Assembly: GCF_039522005.1 (NCBI RefSeq)
Contig: NZ_BAAADA010000072.1
Span: 1 to 45,658, forward strand
Length of the DNA stretch: 45,658 nucleotides
Reading direction: 5' to 3'
Origin: Alkalibacterium indicireducens
GTDB taxonomy: Bacteria > Bacillota > Bacilli > Lactobacillales > Carnobacteriaceae_A
A model generated the notes under the pieces. It was given only the letters and a program-made list of their open reading frames with translations. It was not told the origin of the DNA and made no database searches. Shown here one piece after another: positions 33,900-42,587 of the stretch; position 1 is the first letter of the stretch, and every line of letters starts with the position of its first letter. The position numbers and the translations under genes are program-made.

Positions 33900-34199
33900 A
33901 ACTATGATACTATGACTATAATAAAGCAGCTAATACTTGGAAGGATGGGTCGCAGAGTCTTATCCTGCTCAAACAGAAATGGGGCAATTAGATGTGTTTG
34001 AAAGTTCAGTTCCTGAAGGAGCCCACTTTTTGAATCAGAAGCTTTGCATAGCGCATTATCAGAAGAAAGTTTTGAAACGGAATCATTGTCCTTACGTTCG
34101 ATCATATACGATGATGTTGAAGGGCTGTGGAGTATTGAGCTGATAGATATTCGCAGCTATGAAGATTACGTGATTCAAGTAGATGATGAAGAAAATTAG
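33900..34199 (+). pseudogene. Frameshifted gene remnant of unknown family
   Basis: Coding-like sequence switches frame. One frame reads WVAESYPAQTEMGQLDV, then FESSVPEG (about 33946-34020). Another continues from about 34026 with PLFESEALHSALSEESFET, then IIYDDVEGLWSIELIDIRS and DYVIQVDDEEN to a stop at 34199. The second frame is acidic, with a strand pattern like a compact domain. No start or family is recognised. It lies between the ISLre2 copy and the SDR gene. Confidence 0.4.
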
Positions 34200-34248
34200 T
34201 GTCAGCAAACATGGATGAATAACTGTCCAGAGTCAGGAGCGTAAATAT

Positions 34249-35013
34249 ATGAAAAAAATCGTATTAACCGGTGGAGCAAATGGAATTGGAAGGGCAATTG
34301 TCGAGCGTTTGATTAATGAGGCTGAGCTTTTCGTCATCGATCAGGACGAAAAAGCAGGAAAAGCACTTGAAAGTAAATCGTCCTCAAAGAACCTGCACAT
34401 GTATTATGGAAGTTTGGCTGACAAGTCACAGCTAAAGGGGTTCATCCAGTTCATTAGGGACCGAACCGATACCATTGACGGGCTCATTCATAATGCGGCA
34501 ATAAACAAAGGAGGACTTGTTTCTAAAGCAAGCTATGAGGACTTCATGGATGTTTTGAAAGTCAATGTCGGGTCGGCCTATTTCCTGACTCAGCATTTAG
34601 CCGAATTATTTTCCGATAAAGCAAGTATCATTCTCATGTCGTCTACGCGCAATAGACAAAGCATGGCAGACAATGAAAGTTACAGCAGTTCAAAAGGGGC
34701 GCTGCTCTCTCTGACTCATGCGATGGCCAACAGTCTAGGAAAAAAGGCTCGAGTCAATACAATCAGTCCCGGATGGATTGATACGAGTGCTTTTCAACAT
34801 TCAGAGGAAGAAGTTGAACTGACTGATCAGGATGCTAGCCAGCATTTAGTCGGCAGAGTTGGACAGCCGGAAGATATCGTGCAGATGGTTCGCTTTCTAT
34901 TGAATGATAAGCAGTCCGGATTCATTACCGGACAGGAATTCATCATTGACGGGGGAATGTCCAGGCAGATGATTTACCATGAGGAACATGGCTGGCGATA
35001 TGAGGAGGACTGA
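34249..35013 (+). CDS. Short-chain dehydrogenase/reductase
   Basis: A 254-residue classical SDR oxidoreductase. It has the cofactor loop TGGANGIG (residues 7-14), HNAAINKGG (about 85-93), a Ser at about 137 in LMSST and the catalytic YSSSK (about 149-153). NTISPGWIDTSAF and the C-terminal QEFIIDGGMSRQM complete the fold. An Asp at the end of the second strand (VIDQD) favours NAD over NADP. Its substrate is unknown. A lipoprotein gene starts one base after its stop codon, so the two are probably co-transcribed. Confidence 0.92.
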   Translation: MKKIVLTGGANGIGRAIVERLINEAELFVIDQDEKAGKALESKSSSKNLHMYYGSLADKSQLKGFIQFIRDRTDTIDGLIHNAAINKGGLVSKASYEDFMDVLKVNVGSAYFLTQHLAELFSDKASIILMSSTRNRQSMADNESYSSSKGALLSLTHAMANSLGKKARVNTISPGWIDTSAFQHSEEEVELTDQDASQHLVGRVGQPEDIVQMVRFLLNDKQSGFITGQEFIIDGGMSRQMIYHEEHGWRYEED

Positions 35014-35014
35014 C

Positions 35015-35533
35015 ATGACTAATAAATGGCTCGTATCAATCCTGATGTCAGCACTGTTGATACTCGCGGGATGCACCGATACTGAGAATGACGATCTCAC
35101 AGATAGTGAGGAGACAGAAACGACCGGAAATATAGATACTCAGGACAGTGGCAGCACAAATGACGAGATTCTCGAGCCGCCGGCACTCACGGTTGTGGCA
35201 GGTGACGAGTCGGTCGACGCAGTAGTTGGAACGTATAGCTGGAGCATCGACAATGAAGAAGGTACTATGACGGCTATAGAAGCCGAATCTGCTGCTCCGC
35301 CGGAACTGGTCGGTAATATGACAGCACTTGAAGTTACTGGAGACACCTCGATCGAATTGGATTTTGAAATTGAACCGGACAGCTATACAGTCAAAGTATG
35401 GGAAGAAGACAACACAGTAATCAGTGAATCGGAAGAGGTCCTCCTGACGAATGAAGGAACGGTCATTTATGAAGTCCTGGCTAATTGGCAGGAAGGTACT
35501 GCGAGCTATGCCTTCACGTTAAACATTGAGTAA
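35015..35533 (+). CDS. Secreted lipoprotein, small beta-rich
   Basis: A 172-residue lipoprotein. The signal peptide MTNKWLVSILMSALLILAGC has the lipobox LAGC with the lipidated Cys20. A Thr/Asp/Glu-rich linker (about 22-60) is followed by a domain with TVVAGDESVDAVVGTYSWS, AAPPELVGNM and repeated beta-strand patterns to TASYAFTLNIE. The ATG at 35015 fits GAGGAGGAC upstream. Its C-terminal half matches the dead copy at 22333-22572. Function unknown; the APPELV and EIEPDSYTVKVWEED patterns recall small surface proteins of Firmicutes. Confidence 0.85.
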   Translation: MTNKWLVSILMSALLILAGCTDTENDDLTDSEETETTGNIDTQDSGSTNDEILEPPALTVVAGDESVDAVVGTYSWSIDNEEGTMTAIEAESAAPPELVGNMTALEVTGDTSIELDFEIEPDSYTVKVWEEDNTVISESEEVLLTNEGTVIYEVLANWQEGTASYAFTLNIE

Positions 35534-35631
35534 GGAAGACGATTTTTGCGAATAATTTACTGGAAGATTAGGTTTTTATCCGGCTTAATTCGTCGAGTCT
35601 TACAAACGATAGAAAAAGGAGGTCTAAATGG

Positions 35632-35850
35632 ATGGATCATAATAATAAAAATACAGATGAACATATCGAAGAAAATAGTGAAAATGAGACAGATGATAAT
35701 ATTAGTGCGGGTATTGGTGTAGGAATTGCTTTAGGTGCCGCATTTGGTCTTATGTTTGATAATTTGGCTCTGGGAATGGGTCTAGGAATAGCCATCGGTG
35801 CAGCAATAGGAACAGCGGTGCCTGCGTCTAAGAAATCTAAAAAGAAATGA
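35632..35850 (+). CDS. Small glycine-zipper membrane protein (72 aa)
   Basis: An acidic, Asn-rich N-terminus (about 1-26) precedes two glycine-rich hydrophobic stretches, GIGVGIALGAAFGLMF and GMGLGIAIGAAIGTAV. The tail is basic (SKKSKKK). The GxxxG spacing suggests tightly packed helices and oligomerisation. AAAGGAGG lies 9 bases before the ATG at 35632. An ATG at 35628 would give only four codons. No function is known for this kind of protein. Confidence 0.75.
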   Translation: MDHNNKNTDEHIEENSENETDDNISAGIGVGIALGAAFGLMFDNLALGMGLGIAIGAAIGTAVPASKKSKKK

Positions 35851-35906
35851 TGACCTCTTATACAGTGACAGAATACTAAGGATTCATTAAAGTTAAATAG
35901 GCTATC

Positions 35907-35957
35907 AAAAAAAACGGATTAAGGTCAGGTTATTTACGACCATTAATCCGTTTTTTT
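35907..35957. terminator. Bidirectional terminator
   Basis: AAAAAACGGATTAAGGTC pairs with GACCATTAATCCGTTTTTT between convergent genes. Confidence 0.9.
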
Positions 35958-35966
35958 GGTATTACT

Positions 35967-36713
35967 TTAGTCCAGCCATCTGAAGGCGCGTCTCAGTTCC
36001 TCTGTCCCGTTTTCTTCGTACCATTTCCCGTGAGCAAGAATGACTTTCTCAGGCTGCCATTCAAGCATGCGCCTGTAGCACGCTCTGGCCTGATCCTTCT
36101 GTCCGGCAAAAGTCATCCGCATATCGATCGGCGTTTTTCCGTCTGGATGAGCGATGCCAGCTGCTTTATAGACTGATCGCCACATTAGGCTCTCAGTGCG
36201 TTCAGGTTCAAAATTCTCGATGAGATCAGTTAAAATTAGCGTTCGGCTTTCTTTATGAAAAAAGACGACTTCCTCAAGTGCCCGGCTGCCTTTGAAAATC
36301 AGCTGGTCAATGTCTGCAGACCAGTCAGATGGAGCAGAGTCTTCCAGAGCGTACTCAAAAGCTACAGGAATATTCTGCGATGCTGCCCGATCATCGACCC
36401 CGGGACTTGCCCACGTCTTAGCTTCAGGATAGCGGGCCTTCCAGTCCGCAATGTAGGCATAATGGATCTTGTTCGGCGAAACGAGATGTCCGACTTTTCC
36501 TAGTGCATCGATTTCTTTAAACATACTTTCATCAGGCGCAACTGGCGAATGAATCCATAGCGTGCCGTCATCCAATTTTACTATGGTCATGCGTGTGGAG
36601 AAAGGGACCTTAAGTACGGATACGCTCATCTTGATAAGTCCGGCGTCCACGACCCAGATGTTATCGTCAACTTTCTTCAGTGTGTTCAATGGTTCGTATA
36701 GAGGGATCGACAT
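35967..36713 (-). CDS. DUF4336 protein (metallo-beta-lactamase-like)
   Basis: A 248-residue protein. The N-terminal YEPLNTLKKVDDNIWVVD and MTIVKLDDGTLWIHSPVAPD, then LVSPNKIHYAYIADWKARYPEAKTWASPG, and a later LILTDLIENF and VILAHGKWYEENG match DUF4336. The domain is a relative of the metallo-beta-lactamase fold, with the usual zinc-ligand motif (HxHxDH) absent. Enzymatic function is therefore doubtful. The ATG at 36713 is chosen because AAAAGGAGGACTCC lies upstream; the frame could extend to 36773. Confidence 0.85.
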   Translation of the reverse strand: MSIPLYEPLNTLKKVDDNIWVVDAGLIKMSVSVLKVPFSTRMTIVKLDDGTLWIHSPVAPDESMFKEIDALGKVGHLVSPNKIHYAYIADWKARYPEAKTWASPGVDDRAASQNIPVAFEYALEDSAPSDWSADIDQLIFKGSRALEEVVFFHKESRTLILTDLIENFEPERTESLMWRSVYKAAGIAHPDGKTPIDMRMTFAGQKDQARACYRRMLEWQPEKVILAHGKWYEENGTEELRRAFRWLD

Positions 36714-36842
36714 GATGGAGTCCTCCTTTTGGTTACAGTGTATCATTAAGCGCTCAATATTACAGTGTCTCATTACATTTTACAAAGGAATATCTCTGAT
36801 AGAATTATGAGCATTTAACAGTATGTTCAAGAGTTTTTTTAA

Positions 36843-36870
36843 AGACTTTTAAAAGTCTAAATGATATAAT
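36843..36870 (+). promoter_or_regulatory. Toxin-antitoxin promoter with palindromic operator
   Basis: AGACTTTTAAAAGTCT (36843-36858) is a perfect 16-bp palindrome just upstream of a consensus -10, TATAAT (36865-36870). It lies where the -35 would be, so it is a likely binding site for the antitoxin or toxin-antitoxin complex. Confidence 0.75.
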
Positions 36871-36896
36871 CCTAGTAAAAGAAGGAGGCAAAAAGT

Positions 36897-37232
36897 ATGG
36901 CAGTTGAACTGATTGGAAATATTCCAAAAGGATCGATATCTGATGTGAAGAAGAGTCCGATGGATATCTTCAAGAAAGCTGAAGAATTAAATGAGGGGGT
37001 CTATATTTTAAATCGTGATAACGTTGCCGGTGTTATGCTTACCCAGCAGCACTATGAGGCGCTTATACAAAAAATTGATGAACTGGAAGAAGAACTGCTG
37101 GACTACGAAGTTTCCCGAAGATTGAAGGCACAGAATGTTCAAAAGGATGCAAAAACTTTTTCTCTGGAAGATGTTATGGGCAAAGAACTGGCTGAAGCCG
37201 AATACGCCCCTGACGACAATGGTTGGGAGTAA
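36897..37232 (+). CDS. Phd/YefM-family antitoxin
   Basis: A 111-residue antitoxin. The N-terminal DNA-binding part has IGNIPKGSISDVKKSPMDIFKKAEE, the beta pattern GVYILNRDNVAGVMLTQQHYEAL and a helical tail that would wrap the toxin (LLDYEVSRRLKAQN onward). AAGGAGGC lies before the ATG. The toxin gene starts on the last base of its stop codon, the normal coupling for type II pairs. Confidence 0.87.
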   Translation: MAVELIGNIPKGSISDVKKSPMDIFKKAEELNEGVYILNRDNVAGVMLTQQHYEALIQKIDELEEELLDYEVSRRLKAQNVQKDAKTFSLEDVMGKELAEAEYAPDDNGWE

Positions 37233-37525
37233 TGAGTTACGATGTTGTGTTTATCGAAGAAGCAAAGAAGGACTACCAAGCTTTGGACGGGTCTCAAAAG
37301 ATACTGGTGAGAAAGTCCATAGCTAAGCTTCAGGCCTATGGCATGGAGGTTGGGCAACCCTTGAAAGGGGAACTGTCGGGATGCAGAAAGCTGAAACATA
37401 AGAAAGCTGGATTAAGAATTGTATTTAGAGAATCCGAAAAAGGACTGGAAATAATACAAGTTATTGCAATAGGTAAACGGGAGAATCAAGACGTTTATCA
37501 CGTAGCAGTAGATCGGATAAAATAA
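37232..37525 (+). CDS. RelE/ParE-family toxin
   Basis: A 97-residue toxin. It has the RelE pattern YDVVFIEEAKKDYQALDGSQK, a central helix VRKSIAKLQAYG, the strand LSGCRKLKHKKAGLRIVFRE and IIQVIAIGKRENQDVYHVA. The basic residues (K, R in RKLKHKKAGLRIVF) and the Tyr near the end are where ribosome-dependent RNases of this family act. The start is the ATG at 37232, overlapping the antitoxin stop by one base; the frame also runs in from 37223. Confidence 0.87.
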   Translation: MSYDVVFIEEAKKDYQALDGSQKILVRKSIAKLQAYGMEVGQPLKGELSGCRKLKHKKAGLRIVFRESEKGLEIIQVIAIGKRENQDVYHVAVDRIK

Positions 37526-37573
37526 AGAGCTGTACTAGAAGACCAAGGTTGGTGGTTCTTGTACAGCTCTTTA
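37524..37573 (+). terminator. Terminator after the toxin gene
   Basis: AAAGAGCTGTAC pairs with GTACAGCTCTTT and overlaps the toxin stop codon; the tail is TTATTATT. Confidence 0.8.
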
Positions 37574-37608
37574 TTATTGCATGCAGTGCAATCAATTGAG
37601 GTTTGCCC

Positions 37609-38231
37609 TCAAGCCCCGGCTTCTTTAATTCTTAACCACATGAAGTGGATCACGCTTCCCAAGAGGACTGATAGGTGGATTAGATGATCGTTTATAGATA
37701 AGTCTTCGAAAAAGACCAGAAGCAGAACAGCTGCACAGTAGACGAGCTGACCTGTGAAAATTCGCCTGAGGTCTGCCTGTTTACCCTGGTCATCCTTACA
37801 CTCACGTCTTGAAATAAACCAGAAAAGAACTGCCGAGAGAACAGCCACCGCGATCAGAATTAGAGTCACCGGATCCTGCTCATCGAATGCCGCGAGTGTG
37901 AGCCGTTGCATAAACAGCAATTGGACGATAGCTAGTACGAAAGCGAGAAGACCGGCTGCCAGAACAGCGCAAGAATCTGAGTGTTTTCGATCGTTTCGAT
38001 ATAAAGCAGATTCGTCAGAGTCAAAGCGACAGCGACGAAAGCTGAATAGCTGTGGGCGGGATCCACATCTCTGGAAAGGGCCCAAGTCACAAACACTGTG
38101 CCGCTTAAGTAAAAGCCGGAAATCAGCTCGGTAATTAACAGCCAGCCGGCAATGAAGGCAGCAAAAGTACAGATGATAATGGCCAGATTAGTCTTGTTGC
38201 GAGGGTCGATCTTTCTGCCTAATGTAAACAT
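37609..38231 (-). pseudogene. Frameshifted integral membrane protein
   Basis: The first part (38231 down to about 37965) reads MFTLGRKIDPRNKTNLAIII, then three hydrophobic helices to LLYIETIENTQI. A one-base shift near 37965-37975 changes frame. The second part continues AVLAAGLLAFVLAIVQLLF, further helices and the end HFMWLRIKEAGA at 37609. Together they make a protein of about 205 residues with six helices and no stop apart from the shift. A sequencing error in this spot would also explain it. The family is not recognised. It has no clear partner; the next gene on the same strand is mnmH upstream. Confidence 0.65.
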
Positions 38232-38337
38232 GAAATCACTCCTTTGAGCACAATGAACTAGTCCAGTAGTCAGATGTCAAACAGGCTGACATAGTGGACG
38301 ACACCCGGATAAAAGCAGGCTGGGCATTCATTACGTA

Positions 38338-39381
38338 TCAGTTTTGCTGTCTGATCTTATTCAGACTGTCGAGCTGCGTCCTGACCTGATCAACAGCCTC
38401 TTCGAGAGTAGAAGCCTCGATGGGTGTTTCCGGTGCATCAGGCCGCGTGATCGATCTGTTGTAATGCGGATCATAATAATAGGTCAGAAGAAGCTTGACC
38501 GCTTCTGGATAGTCTCCTGTTTCAAGAGCTTCGCCGATCGCTTTTGAAACAGGAGTATGGATGCGGCGTCTGATCCGTTCAAAGGCCACCAGACAGTCAT
38601 CGTGGTAAGCATCAGGAGAATAGTCGTCAAGAATGATGGCGACCCGTTCTTCAAGCGGCAGATCAACGACCAGCTGAGAACTGACTTCTTTATGCTGGAA
38701 AATGCGTTCTGGAATAATGACTTTGCCGATACGGGCACTTTCGCCTTCTACCAGGATATAGGGCGATTGCTGGTAACGCAGCAGGTCCTCACCCAGAAGA
38801 AGATTGAACATGCGCTGATTACTGGGTTCAAGACCGATCTGTCCGAAAATGGATCCGCGGTGACGCGCCATGGCTTCGAAATCGATCACAGGATAGTTTT
38901 CCTGTTTGAGCTGACGTAGGATATGAGTCTTGCCATTTCCAGTATGGCCGTTCAGCACATAAAAAGGAGGAAGGGGAAGCGTGTCGATCTGCTCTTTCAT
39001 CCAGTTTCTATACGCTCGGATTCCGCCGGTCAGTCGATTGACTTTAATATTCATCAAATCAGTTACAGTGGCGGCAGTTGTGCTGCGCATCCCCCCGCGC
39101 CAGCAGAAGACAGTGACCGGAGACTTCAGCTCCTTGAACTGTCTGATAAAGTCCGGCAGCTTCTTCGAAAAGATCTCCAGTCCGAGCTCCTTCGCTGCCT
39201 CCTGCCCCTGATGCTTGTATGTCGTTCCGACTTGAGCACGTTCCTCGTCTGAAAACAGAGGAATATTGATCGCTCCTGGGATCGTTGCCTCTTTGAATTC
39301 CTTAGGCGCACGGACATCTACGACTACGTGTCCGGCTTCTTTGAGTTCAAACAGGTCCGAGGGTGAAATATCTTTAAACAT
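38338..39381 (-). CDS. mnmH: tRNA 2-selenouridine synthase MnmH (SelU)
   Basis: A 347-residue enzyme that replaces sulfur by selenium in the wobble 2-thiouridine of some tRNAs, using selenophosphate. A rhodanese domain (about 1-130) has VVVDVRAPKEF, and the active-site Cys93 lies in FCWRGGMRS. A P-loop domain has GHTGNGKT at residues 145-152. The family's length and order of domains match. It follows selD by 14 bases on the same strand, so both form one operon, which supplies the selenium donor. Confidence 0.95.
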   Translation of the reverse strand: MFKDISPSDLFELKEAGHVVVDVRAPKEFKEATIPGAINIPLFSDEERAQVGTTYKHQGQEAAKELGLEIFSKKLPDFIRQFKELKSPVTVFCWRGGMRSTTAATVTDLMNIKVNRLTGGIRAYRNWMKEQIDTLPLPPFYVLNGHTGNGKTHILRQLKQENYPVIDFEAMARHRGSIFGQIGLEPSNQRMFNLLLGEDLLRYQQSPYILVEGESARIGKVIIPERIFQHKEVSSQLVVDLPLEERVAIILDDYSPDAYHDDCLVAFERIRRRIHTPVSKAIGEALETGDYPEAVKLLLTYYYDPHYNRSITRPDAPETPIEASTLEEAVDQVRTQLDSLNKIRQQN

Positions 39382-39395
39382 AGAAGAGTCCTTTC

Positions 39396-40436
39396 TTATC
39401 TGACATAAATATGTCCTTCTTGTCCATCTGTGACTTCACCGATTATTCGTGCGTCGATGCCTTTATTCTGTAAGGAATCGATCATGGCTGATGCCTCATC
39501 TGGATTGACGGACATCAGCAGGCCACCTGACGTGACAGCATCAGCGAGAATAATCTGGTCGATCGAATCTAGACGTTCGTCAAAGTGAACGACCTCTTTC
39601 ACATGATTGAAGTTGTTTTTCGATCCTCCTGGAATGACACCTTCTTCAGCGAGCTCACGCACACGGGAAAGCACGGGCACATCGACTTTCATAATCATCA
39701 GCGCCTGATGACTCTCTGCAGCCATTTCTGATAGATGGCCAAGCAGTCCGAAGCCGGTCACATCCGTACAGGCGTGTACATCATAAGCCTTCATCACCTC
39801 AGCCGCGTCTTTATTCAAAGTAGCCATCACAGCCGTCACTCGACGAATCTCGTCATCAGTTAAGAGTCCCCGCTTAAGTGCCGTAGTGGAAATGCCGACA
39901 CCGATGGGTTTCGTCAGGATCAGCTTGTCTCCGAGTTTTGCTCCGGCATTGGTCCGGATGTCATCGGGATGGATCGTCCCAGTTACCGACAGCCCGAATT
40001 TCGGTTCCTGGTCATCGATTGAATGGCCGCCCACGAGATTACAGCCGGCTTCCTGAACCTTATCGCTGGCCCCTCTAAGAATCTCTGTCAGAATCGACTT
40101 GTCCAGATTGAAGATAGGGAAGGCAACGATATTCAAAGCAGTGATCGGTGTACCGCCCATTGCATAGACGTCACTCAGTGCATTGGCCGCTGCGACCTGA
40201 CCAAAATCATACGGGTCATCCACGATTGGTGTGAAGAAATCCAGCGTCTGAACGATGGCCAGGTCATCCGTCAGTTTGTATACCCCCGCGTCATCTCCTG
40301 TATCCAGTCCGACCAGAAGATTCGGATCTTTTTTTGTTTCCGGCAGGGTATGCAAAACCTCGCGCAGTTCACTCGGTCCGATCTTACATCCGCAGCCGCC
40401 TTTTTTAGTAAGCGTCGTCAGTTTAACTTGAGTCAT
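39396..40436 (-). CDS. selD: Selenide, water dikinase (selenophosphate synthase)
   Basis: A 346-residue enzyme that makes selenophosphate from selenide and ATP. The N-terminal GGCGCK has the catalytic Cys15 and Lys18, a cysteine rather than selenocysteine form. DTGDDAGVYKL, LDFFTPIVDDPYDFGQVAAANALSDVYAMGG, NLVGGHS and ACTDVTGFGLLGHL follow. The ATG at 40436 is chosen because AGGAAAGAAGG lies upstream and the frame before it is not conserved. It is transcribed with mnmH. No selA, selB or selC was seen in the window, so selenium here may serve tRNA modification only. Confidence 0.95.
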   Translation of the reverse strand: MTQVKLTTLTKKGGCGCKIGPSELREVLHTLPETKKDPNLLVGLDTGDDAGVYKLTDDLAIVQTLDFFTPIVDDPYDFGQVAAANALSDVYAMGGTPITALNIVAFPIFNLDKSILTEILRGASDKVQEAGCNLVGGHSIDDQEPKFGLSVTGTIHPDDIRTNAGAKLGDKLILTKPIGVGISTTALKRGLLTDDEIRRVTAVMATLNKDAAEVMKAYDVHACTDVTGFGLLGHLSEMAAESHQALMIMKVDVPVLSRVRELAEEGVIPGGSKNNFNHVKEVVHFDERLDSIDQIILADAVTSGGLLMSVNPDEASAMIDSLQNKGIDARIIGEVTDGQEGHIYVR

Positions 40437-40599
40437 GATATATGCCTTCTTTCCTGATTGGTGGTCAATGTACCTACAGTTTACCATTACTCGACTCATT
40501 CTGTTACAGGATAAGTCGATTCTTTTTTTGAAAAAGAATCCCAGTCTTATAAGTAACAATGACAGGACTTGACGAGGTTAGTTTCAGCTTAGGCTTCAG

Positions 40600-40920
40600 T
40601 AGAGACAGTAAACTGGAAGTAAAGGGTGTTCTACTTATAGTTCAGTGGCTGAAGATGTAGGTAAGATGCAACGAGAAGTTTCTTAGTGATGGTTCAGCGG
40701 GCGTCAGACCGTCTGAACCTCCACTACAGGCGCTCTAGCTGCAGCTTATAACACGTACGAAATCTAAGATGTAACGAGAAGCCTTCTAACGGCAAGATGA
40801 AATCAGATAAATACCCTAAACTATAAGTAGACGGTCCCTAAGAACAGTTTAGCGTACGCCAGGCCGTCTAAACTTCCACTACTAAAGAACTTAGCGACTG
40901 TTTAGGACAGAACGGTTGCC
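40600..40920 (+). other. Structured intergenic region with covarying hairpins
   Basis: Two hairpins share design: GGTTCAG (40691-40697) with CTGAACC (40713-40719), and AGTTTAG (40846-40852) with CTAAACT (40868-40874). Loops are both 15 bases and both are followed by TCCACTAC. The arms differ at two pairs, in each case on both sides. A motif GATG(C/T)AACGAGAAG precedes each at 40665 and 40768. A longer inverted pair (40629-40645 with 40816-40832) brackets the first. There is no ORF in 40560-41078. RNA or a degenerate repeat family are both possible. Confidence 0.5.
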
Positions 40921-41078
40921 TTGAAGTGTAATCAGACTGATAGGACAGGCTGTTGGCACCAGCTTAATTCCCAATAAATATAGAATCAAAGGAAATAACC
41001 AGTCGATTAAGATATAATTAGTAAACGGATTCTTATAAAATGAATAATCATCACATCACACGAAACAAGGAGGAAGCT

Positions 41079-41433
41079 ATGACATTACAAGGATCGATTG
41101 CCCTGATCACTGGGGTCAGCCATGATGCAGGTATCGGAGCAGCCGTCTGTCACGAACTGGCTTACGGCGCGACTATGGGAGCTGTCTCAGCCTTTACACT
41201 TTCTCTTTAGGCTGAACTGGCGTCTGCAGGTATTACGGTCAATGCCGTCAATTCTGGCCCCACCGACACGGGGTGGATGACAGACGAGATTAAAAAGCAC
41301 TTGGAGCCGAAGTTTCTGTCCGGAAGAATGGGGATGACCAGCTGCCCGGCTGATTACTTTCCACGCTACTGAAGAAGACGGCTGGATCGCCGATCAGGTC
41401 ATCAATTCAGAAGGCGGATTCTTACGATCGTAA
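41079..41433 (+). pseudogene. Decayed short-chain dehydrogenase gene
   Basis: The ATG at 41079 (AAGGAGG upstream) starts MTLQGSIALITGVSHDAGIG, an SDR cofactor loop. It then jumps to ATMGAVSAFTLSL, a TAG at 41208, AELASAGITVNAVNSGPTDTGWMTDE and, after a frameshift near 41340, ATEEDGWIADQVINSEGGFL. The segment that should hold NAAG and the catalytic Ser and Tyr is missing, so there is an internal deletion as well as a stop and a frameshift. It cannot make a working enzyme. Confidence 0.85.
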
Positions 41434-41448
41434 AATTAGGAAAAAAGA

Positions 41449-41476
41449 AGAGCATAGACCATCTGTGCTTTTTCTA
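41449..41476 (+). terminator. Terminator after the decayed SDR
   Basis: AGCATAGA pairs with TCTGTGCT, followed by a T-run. Confidence 0.75.
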
Positions 41477-41582
41477 AGTTTACCTCGATATCTGTACATA
41501 TACCATCTGTCAAAGACATCTGGAATGTGTTAGACTAGTCATTAAAAATATTACGCACTGAATGAAGCCGAGGAGTGAACAG

Positions 41583-42587
41583 ATGAACAGAAAAAAACTA
41601 GTCAACTTGCCGAAAGTGGAACTGCATTGCCACCTGGATGGCTCTGTCCCTATGAAGACTTTAATAGAGCTGGCTGAAAAAGAAGGCTACACTAATCCTA
41701 AAGAAGAGATGAGAGGTGCCATTGCGCCAGCCGATTCCGGTACGCTTAAGGAATACTTGTCCAGCTTTGAAACGATCTTGCCGCTGCTTCAGACAAAGGA
41801 GAATCTCACAAAAGCAACCTATGCTGTGATCGAGGATGCCAACCGTGAACACATCGTCTATCTGGAGCTCCGATTCGGGCCGCTACTGCACCAGAGACAG
41901 GGATTATCCGTGAAAGAAGTCATAGAAGCAGTCGATGAAGGGATACGGAAAGCCGCAGATGATTTTCCCGTCAAGGTCAGCCTGATCGCCTGCGCACTGA
42001 GGCACCATACTCAGGAGAGAAATACACAGCTTTTCGAAGAAGTCAGTCAGCTTCCTGAAGGAATGGTAGCGGCAGTCGATGTGGCAGGAGACGAAGGAAA
42101 CTTCCCGAACGAGCAGGTCAGAAGACCGGTCAGCACAGCGAGAAGCCTGGGCATGGACATGACCATTCACTCTGGAGAAACGGGCTCTGTCGACAATGTC
42201 CTGTCTGCGATGGACATGGGAACCAGACGACTTGGTCATGGTGTAGCGATCAGACAGGACCAAGATGCACTGCAAAATGTGCGAGCGAAAGACGTTCTTC
42301 TCGAACTGTGCCCGACAAGTAACATTCAGACGCGTGCCATTCCGTCATTTAAGGACTATCCGCTGAGATACTTCCTGGATGAAGGCATCAAGGTCTGCAT
42401 CAATACGGACAACCGGACCGTTTCGAATACCACTGTAACGGATGAGCTGATGATCTGTATCGCCCACTGCGGAATGACTTCAACTGATCTGAAACAAGTG
42501 ATGCTCAATGCAATCACCTATGCCTTTACTGATGAAGGAACCAAGCAGCAGGTGATCCGCCAGATTGAAGAACAGTACGTTTTTTAG
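41583..42587 (+). CDS. add: Adenosine deaminase
   Basis: A 334-residue enzyme that converts adenosine to inosine in purine salvage. Zinc ligands H15 and H17 lie in ELHCHLDGS. HSGETG carries a further ligand His and the catalytic Glu, then come GHGVAI, LCPTSN and INTDNRTVS with the last zinc-binding Asp. Length and motif order match bacterial Add. The ATG at 41583 has GAGGAG 6 bases upstream; the frame could open at 41562 but with no binding site. It is a single-gene unit. Confidence 0.93.
   Translation: MNRKKLVNLPKVELHCHLDGSVPMKTLIELAEKEGYTNPKEEMRGAIAPADSGTLKEYLSSFETILPLLQTKENLTKATYAVIEDANREHIVYLELRFGPLLHQRQGLSVKEVIEAVDEGIRKAADDFPVKVSLIACALRHHTQERNTQLFEEVSQLPEGMVAAVDVAGDEGNFPNEQVRRPVSTARSLGMDMTIHSGETGSVDNVLSAMDMGTRRLGHGVAIRQDQDALQNVRAKDVLLELCPTSNIQTRAIPSFKDYPLRYFLDEGIKVCINTDNRTVSNTTVTDELMICIAHCGMTSTDLKQVMLNAITYAFTDEGTKQQVIRQIEEQYVF

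Noticed and set aside
38344..39252. Plus-strand open frames opposite mnmH
   Set aside because: Antisense shadows of mnmH; the codon bias and motifs belong to the minus strand.
39396..40559. Longer selD reading frame starting at 40559
   Set aside because: The extra 41 residues do not resemble SelD; the ATG at 40436 has a good binding site and begins just before the conserved GGCGCK region.
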